Translations under genes and position numbers: made by a program
Part shown: in pieces, positions 43,697 to 52,962 of the stretch
Position numbering within the stretch: the first letter of the stretch is position 1
Layout of the letters: each line of letters starts with the position of its first letter
NCBI RefSeq assembly: GCF_003967575.1
Contig: NZ_BIFT01000002.1
Location: forward strand, 2,418,001-2,482,000
Length of the DNA stretch: 64,000 nt
Origin: Dictyobacter alpinus
Lineage (GTDB): Bacteria; Chloroflexota; Ktedonobacteria; Ktedonobacterales; Ktedonobacteraceae
Reading direction: 5' to 3'
Notes under the pieces: generated by a model
What the model saw: the letters and a program-made list of their open reading frames with translations, nothing else
Database searches by the model: none
Told to the model about the DNA's origin: nothing

Positions 43697-43753
43697 AAAC
43701 AAATACTCTCGTTGTGTGCTTTTTTTTAAAGCACACAACGAGAGTATTTGTTT
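43697..43753. repeat. 26-bp hairpin
   Basis: Perfect 26-bp arms (43697-43722, 43728-43753) with a TTTTT loop. No T-run follows on either strand, so it is not a standard terminator. It lies in gene-poor DNA. Confidence 0.85.
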
Positions 43754-43776
43754 GTAGGAAAAACGATCGGTCTGGT

Positions 43777-43864
43777 GATACTTTAGAACAATTTGCATTA
43801 TATAATGTTTCTAATATACATTGATATGATACTTCATGATACTAGAAACGATACCAGTTGATAC
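43777..43864. promoter_or_regulatory. Phased GATAC direct repeats
   Basis: GATAC occurs at 43777, 43828, 43838, 43850 and 43860. The last four are spaced 10, 12 and 10 bases, so they sit on about the same DNA face. They lie about 250 bases upstream of the XRE/NB-ARC/TPR gene and may be its operator array or a replication iteron set. Confidence 0.4.
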
Positions 43865-44107
43865 TGTTATACAGACATTTTTTAGCTAAAATTAGCATAT
43901 TAAGTGATGCAAGTAAAAATTTCAGCTAATTGTGTTCCCGTAGGGAAGGTAGAAAAGGTGAAAAAGTACCTGACTGTTGTGGCCAAGCTCACCTTTTCCC
44001 TAAAGGACGGAGAATCAGGAATCTTACACGTTTCTTCTATTTCTACATAGAAGAATTTGCCCAAATTTTAGACGTTGTCGTACGGCAAAATTTTGAGGTG
44101 GTAGCTA

Positions 44108-46885
44108 TTGAATAGTTTTTTATCGGGACCATTTAGTGATATATTAAAACACCTGAGGAAGCAGAAAAAAGTAAGTCAGAAGAAACTGGCGCTACGCCTT
44201 GGTATGCACATCAACACCATTGGAAAATGGGAGCGTGGTATCTGCCTTCCTGATAGTAAAGGCATCGTGCTAGAACTTGCCAAACAGTTGTCTCTTAATG
44301 AACAAGAAACCCGCCAGTTGTTGGAAGCAAGTTTAACAGCTGTCTCAACTTATTGGAACGTTCCCTATCAACGGAATCCTTTTTTTACTGGTCGAGACGA
44401 TATTTTAGAGCACATTCATACAACGTTCTCTCAAGAAGCAGCAGTTGCTTTTCCTCAGCCGCTTGCTCTTAGTGGTCTAGGAGGTATTGGGAAAACACAG
44501 ACGGCATTAGCATATGCTTATATACATGCCCTGGAATATGATGGTGTTTTTTGGATTAGCTCGGAATCATCTGAGCAGATCATGCGAAGTTTTTCCATTA
44601 TCGCTAGCTGCCTGAGTCTTCCTCAAACGTCAGATCAAGACCAGCAGAAAATAGTCAATGCGGTTCTCCATTGGTTTGCCAGACATAGAAACTACCTGCT
44701 TATTTATGACAATGTAGAAGACCTTGATCTGCTACAATCTTTTTTCCCTCTGGCACTTCCTGATGGACATATACTGCTGACAACGCGCCTTCAGGTGACT
44801 GAACCTGTTGCTATGTCTCTCCCGCTCAATCCTTTCCCTGATGAACAAGGCATGCTTCTCTTATTACGGCGTATTAAACGAGTAGCAATGAATGACCCAT
44901 TAACTGGGATATCATTGCAAGAACAAACGCTTGCATGCAAAATTTCACAGACATTAGGAGGATTACCACTCGCTTTAGATCAAGCTGGAGCATATTTACT
45001 AGAAACTGGCTCCAACTTTTCTGACTATCTTCACTTCTACGAACAGAAGCATCAAGTTCTCCTGACCAGACGTGGTCGTATTCCGACAAATCATCCAGCG
45101 TCTGTGACAACGACATTTCTCCTTGCTTTTGAGCGGTTAAGGTTGCAACATGCTTCCATCATTCACGTCCTTCAGGTCTGTGCTTTTCTTGACGCCGATA
45201 TGATTCCCGATGCTCTCTTTATTGAAGGTGCTGATCAGGTTGAAGTTCCTGTTCACGCTTCGCCCAAATATGAAAAATTTGTTTTTAACGAGATCATGGA
45301 ATTATTTCGTTTACAATCACTGCTTCAACGAGATAATCAAAATAGCACATTTAGTCTGCATCGCTTGTTGCAGACAGTATTGCGGAATGAAATGGATGAG
45401 GAAACGTACAAAGATGTAATCCAACAATGTGTGGATCTCCTCAACGAGACCTTTCCTTTAGATATCCTTAGCCTTGAGCAATGGACATGGTGCCAGCAAC
45501 TCATCCCACACGTATTGAACTGCCTCAATTTTGCTCAACAAAGACACTACAATTCTTGTTCAGTGGCTTTGTTATTGCATAAAGCAGCGAAATATTTACA
45601 GGAGCAGGGACAGTATGCCCATGCGGAATCCTTTTTCTTGCAGACCCTACAGATGTATGAGCAATTGGTAGATAGTTCACATCCGCGTAATATTTTAGCG
45701 CTCAATGATCTGGGATGGTTATATTATAATCAAGGCTCATATGAGCAGGCTGAAAAAATCTACCGCCAGGCTTTACACATTTGTCAGGAATATCTGGATC
45801 CTATGCATACATCTGTCGCATTGGTCTTGAATAATCTCGCTGTTCTTTCTGCCAATCAAGGGCAGTATGAACAGGCGGAACGCATGTATTTACAGGCATT
45901 AAAGAGTCATGAATATCACTTAGGCTCAGACCATCCAGAAACGGTTGCGAGCTTGAATAATCTTGCTATTTTGTATCATCATCAAGGACGATACGAGAAG
46001 TCGAAGCAACTGTTCCATCGTTCTTTACAGAGTAAAGAAAAGCAATTAGGTGTAGACCACCCTTTAACCGCAACAACCAGAAGTAATCTTGCGTTGGTCT
46101 ATCTTGATCAAGGAGAATATGAGCAGGCTGAGACATTGTTTCTGCATGCCTTGAAGGTTCGGGAAGAGCATTTAGGCCCTATCCACCCACTGACTGCGCA
46201 AAATTTGAGTAATCTTGCCAAGTTATATGGGCAGCAAGGTAAATATGAGCAGGCGGAAAACTATGCTCTGCGTGCTCTCCGCATTTGTGAGGAACACCTC
46301 GGTCTTGAACATCCTTCCACCGCAAATACGCTCTCTATTCTAGGTCGACTCTATTATAAACAAGGAAAGTATGAGGTTGCAGAACCCATCATACTACGTG
46401 TCCTTGAAATCAGGAAAAAAGGTTTTGGTCTATTTCATCCCAGAACAGCATTCGCGATGAATAATGTGGCGCTTCTTTATATTGATCAAAGAAAATACCA
46501 GGAGGCAGAACCATTCGTTACGCAAGCACTCAAAATTTGTGAAGATCAACTTGGCATGAAACACCCCTGGACGGCTATTATGCTTTCGACATTAGCCACA
46601 CTTTATACCCATCAAATGGATTATGCTAAGGCTAAGCCATTATACCTTCATGCTCTTAGTATTCAAGAAGAGTGTTTTTCCCCTTATCATCCTGATATTA
46701 GCGACACCCTTCATGCATTCGCAATTCTTTATCAAAAGCAAGACAATAGAATTGAGGCACAACCTCTTCTTCAGCGTGCTTATATGATTAGAAAGCGTAC
46801 CTTTGGTTCTCATCATCCTGATACCTCATTATTATTGATGCTCATCGATGAAATGAAAGAGGCCCTTCTTTTCAGCGAGAAATAA
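44108..46885 (+). CDS. XRE-HTH / NB-ARC / TPR STAND protein
   Basis: A 925-residue signalling ATPase. An XRE helix-turn-helix (residues 10-65: KKVSQKKLALRLGMHINTIG) is followed by NB-ARC with P-loop GLGGIGKT (123-130), kinase-2 LLIYDNVED and LLTTR. From about residue 500 to 910 there are about ten 42-residue TPR_12/kinesin-light-chain repeats (YEQAEKIYRQAL, LGPIHPLTAQNLSNLAKLY and so on). The start is TTG at 44108 behind GAGGTGG; no in-frame ATG with a ribosome site is nearer. The layout parallels 15261-18932 but with TPR instead of WD40. The repeats probably sense a protein or ligand, with the HTH as output. Its base use is more AT-rich than its neighbours. Confidence 0.9.
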   Translation: MNSFLSGPFSDILKHLRKQKKVSQKKLALRLGMHINTIGKWERGICLPDSKGIVLELAKQLSLNEQETRQLLEASLTAVSTYWNVPYQRNPFFTGRDDILEHIHTTFSQEAAVAFPQPLALSGLGGIGKTQTALAYAYIHALEYDGVFWISSESSEQIMRSFSIIASCLSLPQTSDQDQQKIVNAVLHWFARHRNYLLIYDNVEDLDLLQSFFPLALPDGHILLTTRLQVTEPVAMSLPLNPFPDEQGMLLLLRRIKRVAMNDPLTGISLQEQTLACKISQTLGGLPLALDQAGAYLLETGSNFSDYLHFYEQKHQVLLTRRGRIPTNHPASVTTTFLLAFERLRLQHASIIHVLQVCAFLDADMIPDALFIEGADQVEVPVHASPKYEKFVFNEIMELFRLQSLLQRDNQNSTFSLHRLLQTVLRNEMDEETYKDVIQQCVDLLNETFPLDILSLEQWTWCQQLIPHVLNCLNFAQQRHYNSCSVALLLHKAAKYLQEQGQYAHAESFFLQTLQMYEQLVDSSHPRNILALNDLGWLYYNQGSYEQAEKIYRQALHICQEYLDPMHTSVALVLNNLAVLSANQGQYEQAERMYLQALKSHEYHLGSDHPETVASLNNLAILYHHQGRYEKSKQLFHRSLQSKEKQLGVDHPLTATTRSNLALVYLDQGEYEQAETLFLHALKVREEHLGPIHPLTAQNLSNLAKLYGQQGKYEQAENYALRALRICEEHLGLEHPSTANTLSILGRLYYKQGKYEVAEPIILRVLEIRKKGFGLFHPRTAFAMNNVALLYIDQRKYQEAEPFVTQALKICEDQLGMKHPWTAIMLSTLATLYTHQMDYAKAKPLYLHALSIQEECFSPYHPDISDTLHAFAILYQKQDNRIEAQPLLQRAYMIRKRTFGSHHPDTSLLLMLIDEMKEALLFSEK

Positions 46886-46897
46886 ATATATATACTC

Positions 46898-46964
46898 AAC
46901 ACAGAAACCTCCTGGGAATGTCTGTAACTAAAACCGACAGACATTCCCAGGAGGTTTCTGTGTT
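46898..46964. terminator. 28-bp stem hairpin between convergent genes
   Basis: Perfect 28-bp arms (46898-46925, 46937-46964) with an 11-nt loop, followed by TCTT. It lies between the TPR gene and the secreted PLL protein gene. Confidence 0.8.
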
Positions 46965-47023
46965 TCTTGCCATCCTCGAAAAATGCTAGATTATTCAAGT
47001 AGGTAATGGCAACCTACTCATCT

Positions 47024-48802
47024 TTATTGCGTGAAACCTTGTTGATCAGTAAATTTATTCCAGCCGCTCCACTGATAACTTGGATCCTGCCAGTTGTGCC
47101 ATATGGCGTGGGTTCCGTTGTCAATGGCAAAGACTTCTTCACTACCACCAGTATCGAGTTGGGCTGCCGGCGTGCCTTCAAAAGGATAGTTGGCTTGAAG
47201 ATCTTGCCATCCATTGACCCATCCACCATCCGGAGCTGTTTTCCAAATGTGCCACATATCATGATTACTCCCAACCGCGAAAACATCCTGGGCACCATTG
47301 TTGTTGGTCACGACCGCTGGATCACCAACAAACTGACCTCCTGCCTGCAGTGGCGTCCACCCATTCCAGTTCCCGTTATATTGCCAGTTATGGTAGATGT
47401 TATTGTCAACCCCACGAGCGTAAATTTCGATCTGCTTATCTGCTGTAAACCCGATAGCAGGCGTGCCCAGGAAGGTATAGCCTTTGGCCAAAGGTTGCCA
47501 ACTAGCGATCCAGTCTCCATCCGGTGCCGTCTGCCAGATATGCCAGATATTGTTATCATTACCGCGAGCGAACACCTCTTGATGGCCGTCGGCGTAATTG
47601 CCCACGACTGGATCACCATTAAATTGACCGCCGCTTTCTAACGGACCCCACCCTGACCAACTTCCATTAGCATTTTGGTAGTTGTGCCAGATGTTATTGT
47701 CACTGCCACGAGCATAGACTTCTAGATATCCCTTGGCCGTATAGCCTACTGCGGGGGTACCTTGAAATGAAAATCCTGCTTGTAGTGGTTGCCAGGCCGA
47801 GATCCAATCTCCATCGGGCGACGTCTGCCAGATGTGCCAGATATTATTATCATTGCCACGGGCGAAGATTTCCTGAATCTGGTACTTGGTCCCATTCTTA
47901 TTGATGCCGACAGCAGGATTGCCATTGAATTGGCCGCCAGGTTGTAGTTCGCCCCAATTGGACCAGCCACCCCCTGCGAGACGATAACGATGCCAGATGT
48001 TGTTGTTACTTCCCCGAGCATAGACTTCTAAGCGGTTATCGGTGGTGTGACCAATGTAGGTATATACTTGCTGTTTAGATGTTGAAGGAGGCGTAACGTT
48101 CATATGAACAATGGTAATTGAAGCCTGGTTGCCATATTCATCCCATCCAGGCGAATATGGTTGACTATGTTCAGCAACATTGTGGCCGTCCATCAGCGTA
48201 TCTGCACCGTTGATTGTGGTCCCAGTTGCAGTAAGGAGGACGGTATGAAACATTCCAGATGTGGGGGTTGTGTAAAAAACGACATCGCCGGGAACGGCCT
48301 CTTGTGGATTATTCCCGATATCAGTTCCCAGCCCATTGTTTGTAATGTACGTATAAAGATCACCGACTAGTCGTAGATTATAGCCCGAATAATTTGCATA
48401 TTGGTCAGATGTTGAGGTATCAGCGTTAAGCTCAGAGAAAAATCCTTCAGCCGTAAGAGCTCGCGCAACGAACTCAGCACATTGAAAGTTGCCTTGTAAA
48501 TCACCTTGTTGGACGTGAAGTGGATTAGCTGTACTCTCTGTCGATTGCCAATTCCAATCCCAGTGACCTTCAGCGTATTGAACCGCAGCATTATTTGGGT
48601 TAGTTGTAGCATTCCCTTGCGTGGGAGTTTGTACCTGGAAATGTTTCTGTCCAGTATGGCCACTATGCCCATTCCCATTTGGTAAGCCAGATACAGGACC
48701 AGCTGCATGGACAAGTCCGCTGGTACTGAGAAGAGAGAGGAAAAGAGCAATCAAGAGGCAGTGAGGAATAATCATCTTTCTATGGATGATGTGTATACGC
48801 AT
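47024..48802 (-). CDS. Secreted cysteine-peptidase-like protein with PLL-type lectin propeller
   Basis: A 592-residue secreted protein. A Sec signal (IIPHCLLIALFLSLL, cleaved near VHAAG) is followed by a domain (about 75-235) resembling CHAP/amidase proteins of the NlpC/P60 fold. Cys 108 is in GNFQCAEFVARAL and His 186 in GMFHTVLL, with PGDVVFY between. From about 245 to the end there are about seven repeats of the form EVYARGSDNNIWHNYQ and GQFNGDPVVG, the PLL/tectonin (DUF346-type) lectin propeller. It may cleave peptidoglycan or a peptide while binding glycans, possibly against other microbes. ATG 48802 follows AGGGAG. Confidence 0.8.
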   Translation of the reverse strand: MRIHIIHRKMIIPHCLLIALFLSLLSTSGLVHAAGPVSGLPNGNGHSGHTGQKHFQVQTPTQGNATTNPNNAAVQYAEGHWDWNWQSTESTANPLHVQQGDLQGNFQCAEFVARALTAEGFFSELNADTSTSDQYANYSGYNLRLVGDLYTYITNNGLGTDIGNNPQEAVPGDVVFYTTPTSGMFHTVLLTATGTTINGADTLMDGHNVAEHSQPYSPGWDEYGNQASITIVHMNVTPPSTSKQQVYTYIGHTTDNRLEVYARGSNNNIWHRYRLAGGGWSNWGELQPGGQFNGNPAVGINKNGTKYQIQEIFARGNDNNIWHIWQTSPDGDWISAWQPLQAGFSFQGTPAVGYTAKGYLEVYARGSDNNIWHNYQNANGSWSGWGPLESGGQFNGDPVVGNYADGHQEVFARGNDNNIWHIWQTAPDGDWIASWQPLAKGYTFLGTPAIGFTADKQIEIYARGVDNNIYHNWQYNGNWNGWTPLQAGGQFVGDPAVVTNNNGAQDVFAVGSNHDMWHIWKTAPDGGWVNGWQDLQANYPFEGTPAAQLDTGGSEEVFAIDNGTHAIWHNWQDPSYQWSGWNKFTDQQGFTQ

Positions 48803-48969
48803 ACGAACTCCCTGTTGTGTCGATAATTTTGGTGACAAAAGTAGTTCCGCAAAAATAGTGTATAAGGTGATCTATTTTTGGGAAAAACAATACACATTTT
48901 TTCTCATGAGAAGATTAATGCGTATATGATTTTTTTGCATTTTAACAACTTGGGTATTTCATAGGTGGT

Positions 48970-49003
48970 CTATAACCATAAGAGCATGCTCTTATGGTTA
49001 TAG
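48970..49003. repeat. 34-bp perfect palindrome
   Basis: 17-bp arms with no spacer and the core GCATGC. It is about 170 bp upstream of the PLL protein gene and may be an operator or a cruciform-forming site. Confidence 0.9.
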
Positions 49004-49202
49004 CTGATATTTCGTTGCCTCTTCACTAATCTTCTCATACTCATAATAAATTGCTGAATACACATAGTAAGTGTGTTTTTTGTAGAGGTTATTGAAAATA
49101 GCGATATTCGCACAATCCACGCACGCAACACTTGTAGCTCGCCCGTTTGGCCAGAGGAGTGTTGAGGTCATCAATAATTTGTTGAAAGTCAATGCATATG
49201 AA

Positions 49203-49232
49203 AGAGGAGGTGATGAGAACATCACCTCCTCT
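49203..49232. terminator. 13-bp stem hairpin after the kinase gene
   Basis: AGAGGAGGTGATG and its complement around the tetraloop AGAA, with ATAGTTTT following on the plus strand. It lies 63 nt after the kinase stop on the minus strand. Confidence 0.55.
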
Positions 49233-49294
49233 ATAGTTTTAACGAGCCTGCGTTTAGAAACAGATGTTGACTTACTTTACAGGATTTCCTGATT

Positions 49295-50947
49295 TCAATT
49301 ACATGTCACTCTGACATAATGATAATAGGCTGTAAATGGTGATTCAGCGATATTTACGAGGAGTGGTCCAACTTGCAAATTTTGCAGGTGTATATTCGTC
49401 GTATTGATTAATTGCCATGTCTTTTCAGGGAGGCGGTAATATGCGCTAAATGTATCATTGGAGCGCAGGATTTTTAGCTCGGCTTGTGATGTTCGTATGG
49501 TTGCTCCTGCTAAAGCGTCCGGGGCATTATGGCGGAATACTCCATTTGCTACCTGCTCAAAGTCAAACGTCCGAGTATTTAGTCCTACACGGAGAAAATT
49601 ATCCTGATCCTGCCAGATGACGAGGCCCACCTCCCAGAAGGAGAGTGGTGGGCTTGCAGCCACTTCAACCAATGTTTCAAGTGTAAAATTGCCACGAATA
49701 GGTTGTAGTAATCTGGGGGCTTGAAAATTTGTTTGCGCGTTTAGATCAGCATTTGTTGGTGCCGTTATTGAAAGTGTGCCAGGCGCAGTTATGCGGTATA
49801 TTGAGCGATTGGTTGGATCGACCCAGGTCCAACCAGGATGTATATTCCCTTGAAAATCATCAGAGAACGCTGTTCCACAATCTGGTGGTGAAACAGCAAA
49901 ATATTTGAGCGCTTCCCATGTAATGCCAGCTCCTAATCCCACAGTTACCAATCCTGCTATCGCTGCTCGACGTGAAAACTTGCTTCCAGATGTACTGTTT
50001 TTTGCAGACAACACTGGTTGCTTCTGGCTAATGGGAGGTGCAATTTTGGTTGATGGCGGTGGGGATGGTGGTTGAGATAATACCGATTGAAATAAGATTG
50101 TATCGTTTATGGATTGTTGAGGTGCTCGGCTTGTCTCTTCTAAGGCCAACGCAAATTCCAGGATACTACTGAAACGTTGCCGAGGATCTTTGGCCATCGC
50201 CTGATGAACAACCGCCTCGATTGAAGGCGAGAGCGTTTTATTGTGAATACGTAAGGAAGGGATTGGAGCAGTCAGGTGCTGCATTCCCATCATAATGAGA
50301 TCACCTTGATAGGGTAGTTGTCCGCAGAGCCATTCATAAATCATAATAGCCAGCGCATACTGGTCGCTGGCTGGAACTGGTTTGCCCCGTAATTGTTCAG
50401 GTGCCATATAGGCTGCGGTACCTGCGTATGGGCTTGTGCGCATTGAAGAGGTGCGGTGCGCGATTGTTGCAATGCCAAAATCGCTGAGCAATAGAGTATC
50501 ATACTCATCGAGGAGTACATTGGCGGGTTTCACATCACGATGGATCAGCCGAACCTGGTGTGCATAATGCAGAGCCTGGGCGATCTGTTTCGTATAGGTG
50601 ACAACCTGCTTCAAGACAACTCTGGTCCCCCGAGGATGACGATCAAGTAGAGTTCCATGGGCGGCATACTCCATTACCAGATATGGAGTTGACATTTCTA
50701 TGCCGAATTCTAAGACTCGCAAAATATGTGGATGCTTCAGTGAGGCAATTTTGCGGGCTTCATGAAGGAAAGCCGTTTTAAATGATTCTACCTGCCTCTC
50801 TTCTCCGTCATTTTCCAATAAAAGCTTGATGGCCGCATACGTTTTAAGGTAAATGTGTTCGCCCAGGTAAACTTGCCCTGAGCCACCTCTTCCAATTCGG
50901 CGAATCAGGCGATAGTTCCCTAATTGTTGCCCTGCCCAGCTCGGCAT
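49295..50947 (-). CDS. Membrane-anchored Ser/Thr protein kinase with extracytoplasmic lectin-like domain
   Basis: A 551-residue eukaryotic-type kinase. The Gly-rich loop is IGRGGSGQVYLGE (18-30), the ATP-binding Lys is at 41, the catalytic loop is HRDVKPAN (136-143), DFG is at 156-158 and APE at 182-184. A Pro/Ser linker leads to a membrane segment (about 328-348). It begins with SRRAAIAG, a twin-arginine-like motif. An outer domain of about 190 residues, beta-rich (CGTAFSDDFQGNIHPGWTW), resembles concanavalin/LamG-type jelly rolls. The outer domain probably senses a glycan or surface signal. ATG 50947 follows AAGGAGAAATGC. Confidence 0.9.
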   Translation of the reverse strand: MPSWAGQQLGNYRLIRRIGRGGSGQVYLGEHIYLKTYAAIKLLLENDGEERQVESFKTAFLHEARKIASLKHPHILRVLEFGIEMSTPYLVMEYAAHGTLLDRHPRGTRVVLKQVVTYTKQIAQALHYAHQVRLIHRDVKPANVLLDEYDTLLLSDFGIATIAHRTSSMRTSPYAGTAAYMAPEQLRGKPVPASDQYALAIMIYEWLCGQLPYQGDLIMMGMQHLTAPIPSLRIHNKTLSPSIEAVVHQAMAKDPRQRFSSILEFALALEETSRAPQQSINDTILFQSVLSQPPSPPPSTKIAPPISQKQPVLSAKNSTSGSKFSRRAAIAGLVTVGLGAGITWEALKYFAVSPPDCGTAFSDDFQGNIHPGWTWVDPTNRSIYRITAPGTLSITAPTNADLNAQTNFQAPRLLQPIRGNFTLETLVEVAASPPLSFWEVGLVIWQDQDNFLRVGLNTRTFDFEQVANGVFRHNAPDALAGATIRTSQAELKILRSNDTFSAYYRLPEKTWQLINTTNIHLQNLQVGPLLVNIAESPFTAYYHYVRVTCN

Positions 50948-51294
50948 GCATTTCTCCTTTTCTTGTCTTGGTGAGAGATATGGAATAGACCTGTGTTTGG
51001 GTGGACCTGAATGGAATGAATAAAGCAACGAAAATATATCATATGGATGCAAAAGTTATCAAACATATGCATCTATGCATAAAGTTATATAATAAGTGTA
51101 GAGTACCATACAAATAAGCTTTCCATCAACAAAAATGCACTTTGGGGCTTTGCATTTTTCTGCAAGCCAGGCAATTTTCATCCTGACAGATTTCTGCTAA
51201 CTCACTATCTGGCAAACTGACACTGCTTATGCTCTGGAGAACTTAATTCACAAGACACACTGTTAGTTTTTATGGGGGGGCTGTATGGAGTAAA
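50948..51294. other. Intergenic region upstream of the kinase
   Basis: 347 bases without a gene. An AT-rich stretch (about 51040-51095) with TATGCATC/TATGCATA repeats and TATAATA probably holds the kinase promoter. A hairpin AAAAATGCA/TGCATTTTT (51131-51159) may terminate the hydrolase gene. Confidence 0.5.
51131..51159 (-). terminator. Probable terminator of hydrolase 51295-52035
   Basis: 9-bp arms (51131-51139, 51151-51159) with an 11-nt loop. On the minus strand the 3' arm ends in TTTTT. Confidence 0.45.
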
Positions 51295-52035
51295 CTAGCA
51301 AGAGGATGCTTCATCGAGACTTTGGCCTTTAAGAAAGGTCTCCGCGAGCCGATTAAAATGCTCTGGCTGATCATACATGCTTACATGGCTGGCATTCTTT
51401 AATACGACAAGATAGGAATTGGCGATGGTGGTGCATAATATTTTTCCTACCGATGGTGGAATCAGCGTATCGTGTTCTCCCCAGACGAGAAGGGTTGGGG
51501 CTGTAATCTTTGTAATATCTCCCTGAGCATCAACGGAGAGCAGGTCATGAGCCGCTCGCAGCAAGGTGAGGGGACCAGCGCGTAGGGCATCAAACGCCAG
51601 AATTGAGAAGAAACCCTTCTTTATATAGCGAATGGCTGTCAGCAGGGGACGTGTATAGCCCCATACGGTATGAATTTGAGTGAGCACCGCAGGTGAGATC
51701 AAAATCAGGCGCGAGACAACCTCGGGATGGTGGGCCGCGATCCAGATGCAGATATAGCCTCCCATTGAGTGCCCCATAAAATGCGCCCTTTGTATCTTTA
51801 CTGCTTCCATCCATGCGAGCAGCCAGCGAGCAACATGCACGATGGCGAAGCGATTGCGCACCCGACGCATGGTACCGAAGCCTGGTAAATCGATCAGATA
51901 GACGCAATGATCCTGTGCAAGTGCCTGAACGTTGTGCTGCCACCAGCGCATTGAACCAGAGAGACCATGTACCAGGATCAACGGTTCTCCCTCCCCTATT
52001 ACCTGGTAGGGCACGTGGGAGCCTTCAACCTGCAC
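51295..52035 (-). CDS. Alpha/beta hydrolase
   Basis: A 246-residue hydrolase with the full Ser-His-Asp set: nucleophile Ser 90 in FMGHSMGGY, acid in VWGEHDTLIP and His in NASHVSMYDQP. The oxyanion loop is LVHGLSGS. The start is GTG at 52035 with a weak ribosome site. It is divergent from a second alpha/beta hydrolase (52165-52923) 129 bases away, and the two are diverged paralogues. Likely an esterase or lipase of small substrates. Confidence 0.88.
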   Translation of the reverse strand: MQVEGSHVPYQVIGEGEPLILVHGLSGSMRWWQHNVQALAQDHCVYLIDLPGFGTMRRVRNRFAIVHVARWLLAWMEAVKIQRAHFMGHSMGGYICIWIAAHHPEVVSRLILISPAVLTQIHTVWGYTRPLLTAIRYIKKGFFSILAFDALRAGPLTLLRAAHDLLSVDAQGDITKITAPTLLVWGEHDTLIPPSVGKILCTTIANSYLVVLKNASHVSMYDQPEHFNRLAETFLKGQSLDEASSC

Positions 52036-52164
52036 AGCACGCCGCTCAGGTTTTTTAAAATAAGGTCTATTGATATCATACTCCTTTTTATTTCGCTACA
52101 TTTCATCACACTTTCTATTTCACGCTTTGCAACCCATATGCGTTGCATTTCGTGTCTATATATA

Positions 52165-52923
52165 ATGAAACACCATAAAAAAAACATGGAAAGCAAATGG
52201 GCACGGGTAGCAGATTGTACCATGCATTATCGCGTGCCATATCAGCGGCCAGAACCGGATCGTCCTACTATCGTCATGGTTCATGGACTGGTAGTGTCGA
52301 GTCGGTATATGACGCCAACGGCTAGCCAATTGGCGGCTGACTATCACGTATACCTTCCTGAACTTCCAGGCTTTGGTAAAAGCCATAAACCCGATCATTA
52401 TCAGGACCTGGATGAGATGGCCGATACCCTGGCCGCATGGATGACAACCATTGGATTGTCCCGGGTAGCGTTGCTTGGGAATTCTCTTGGGTGTCAGATC
52501 ATCGCACGTTTTGCTGTTCGTCATCCAGAGCGTATCCAGGCGGCTATCCTGGTCAGTCCCACAATGGATATACGTGCACGGACCGCACATCAAGAGATTG
52601 GTCGCTGGCTGGTGAACGCCCTTCGTGAGCCTGTATCGCTCTACCCTATGGTGATGCTCGACTACATGGAGCTTGGCTTTCGCCGCTTTGCGGCTACCTT
52701 TCACTATGGACTTGAGGATACGATAGAAACGTACCTGACACAGATGAACATTCCTACTCTGGTAGTACGCGGTTCCTGGGATACGATTGTGCCTCAGGAG
52801 TGGGCTGAATATGTCACTCAGCAACTGCCACAAGGACAACTCGTCGTCATTAAAAGGGCGGCACACGATGTGAATTATAATGCACCGACTGAACTCGCTG
52901 ATGCAGTCCGGTCTTTTTTCTAA
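52165..52923 (+). CDS. Alpha/beta hydrolase
   Basis: A 252-residue hydrolase. Nucleophile Ser 107 is in LLGNSLGCQ, acid is in VRGSWDTIVP and His in RAAHDVNYNAP. The opening MVHGLVVSSRY supplies the oxyanion loop. Two starts are possible (ATG 52165 and 52186); neither has a clear ribosome site, and TATATAAT overlaps the first, which could mean a leaderless message. It shares a divergent promoter region with the hydrolase gene 51295-52035. The substrate is unknown. Confidence 0.85.
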   Translation: MKHHKKNMESKWARVADCTMHYRVPYQRPEPDRPTIVMVHGLVVSSRYMTPTASQLAADYHVYLPELPGFGKSHKPDHYQDLDEMADTLAAWMTTIGLSRVALLGNSLGCQIIARFAVRHPERIQAAILVSPTMDIRARTAHQEIGRWLVNALREPVSLYPMVMLDYMELGFRRFAATFHYGLEDTIETYLTQMNIPTLVVRGSWDTIVPQEWAEYVTQQLPQGQLVVIKRAAHDVNYNAPTELADAVRSFF

Positions 52924-52962
52924 TTTTTCCTGGTCGAGACGATATTGGAGCGCAAATTCATA

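Larger units (their letters stand above)
42845..44107. other. Gene-poor AT-rich region
   Basis: 1.26 kb with only two weak short genes (separate entries). It contains hairpins at 42936-42976 and 43697-43753 and the phased GATAC repeats at 43777-43864. A pair of arms, ACACCTCC/GGAGGTGT (43335-43342, 43384-43391), may fold upstream of the small ORF at 43450. Confidence 0.6.
48803..49294. other. Intergenic region with two hairpins
   Basis: 492 bases. A perfect 34-bp palindrome (48970-49003) and a 13-bp hairpin (49203-49232). Two short frames (48998-49225 minus, 49092-49292 plus) lack convincing starts. Confidence 0.6.

Noticed and set aside
43930..44115. 61-codon frame overlapping the start of the XRE/NB-ARC/TPR gene
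   Set aside because: Overlaps the better-supported TTG start at 44108, and its sequence shows no domain.
48998..49225. Open frame of 75 codons on the minus strand
   Set aside because: No convincing start site, and one end overlaps a perfect palindrome. No recognisable motif.
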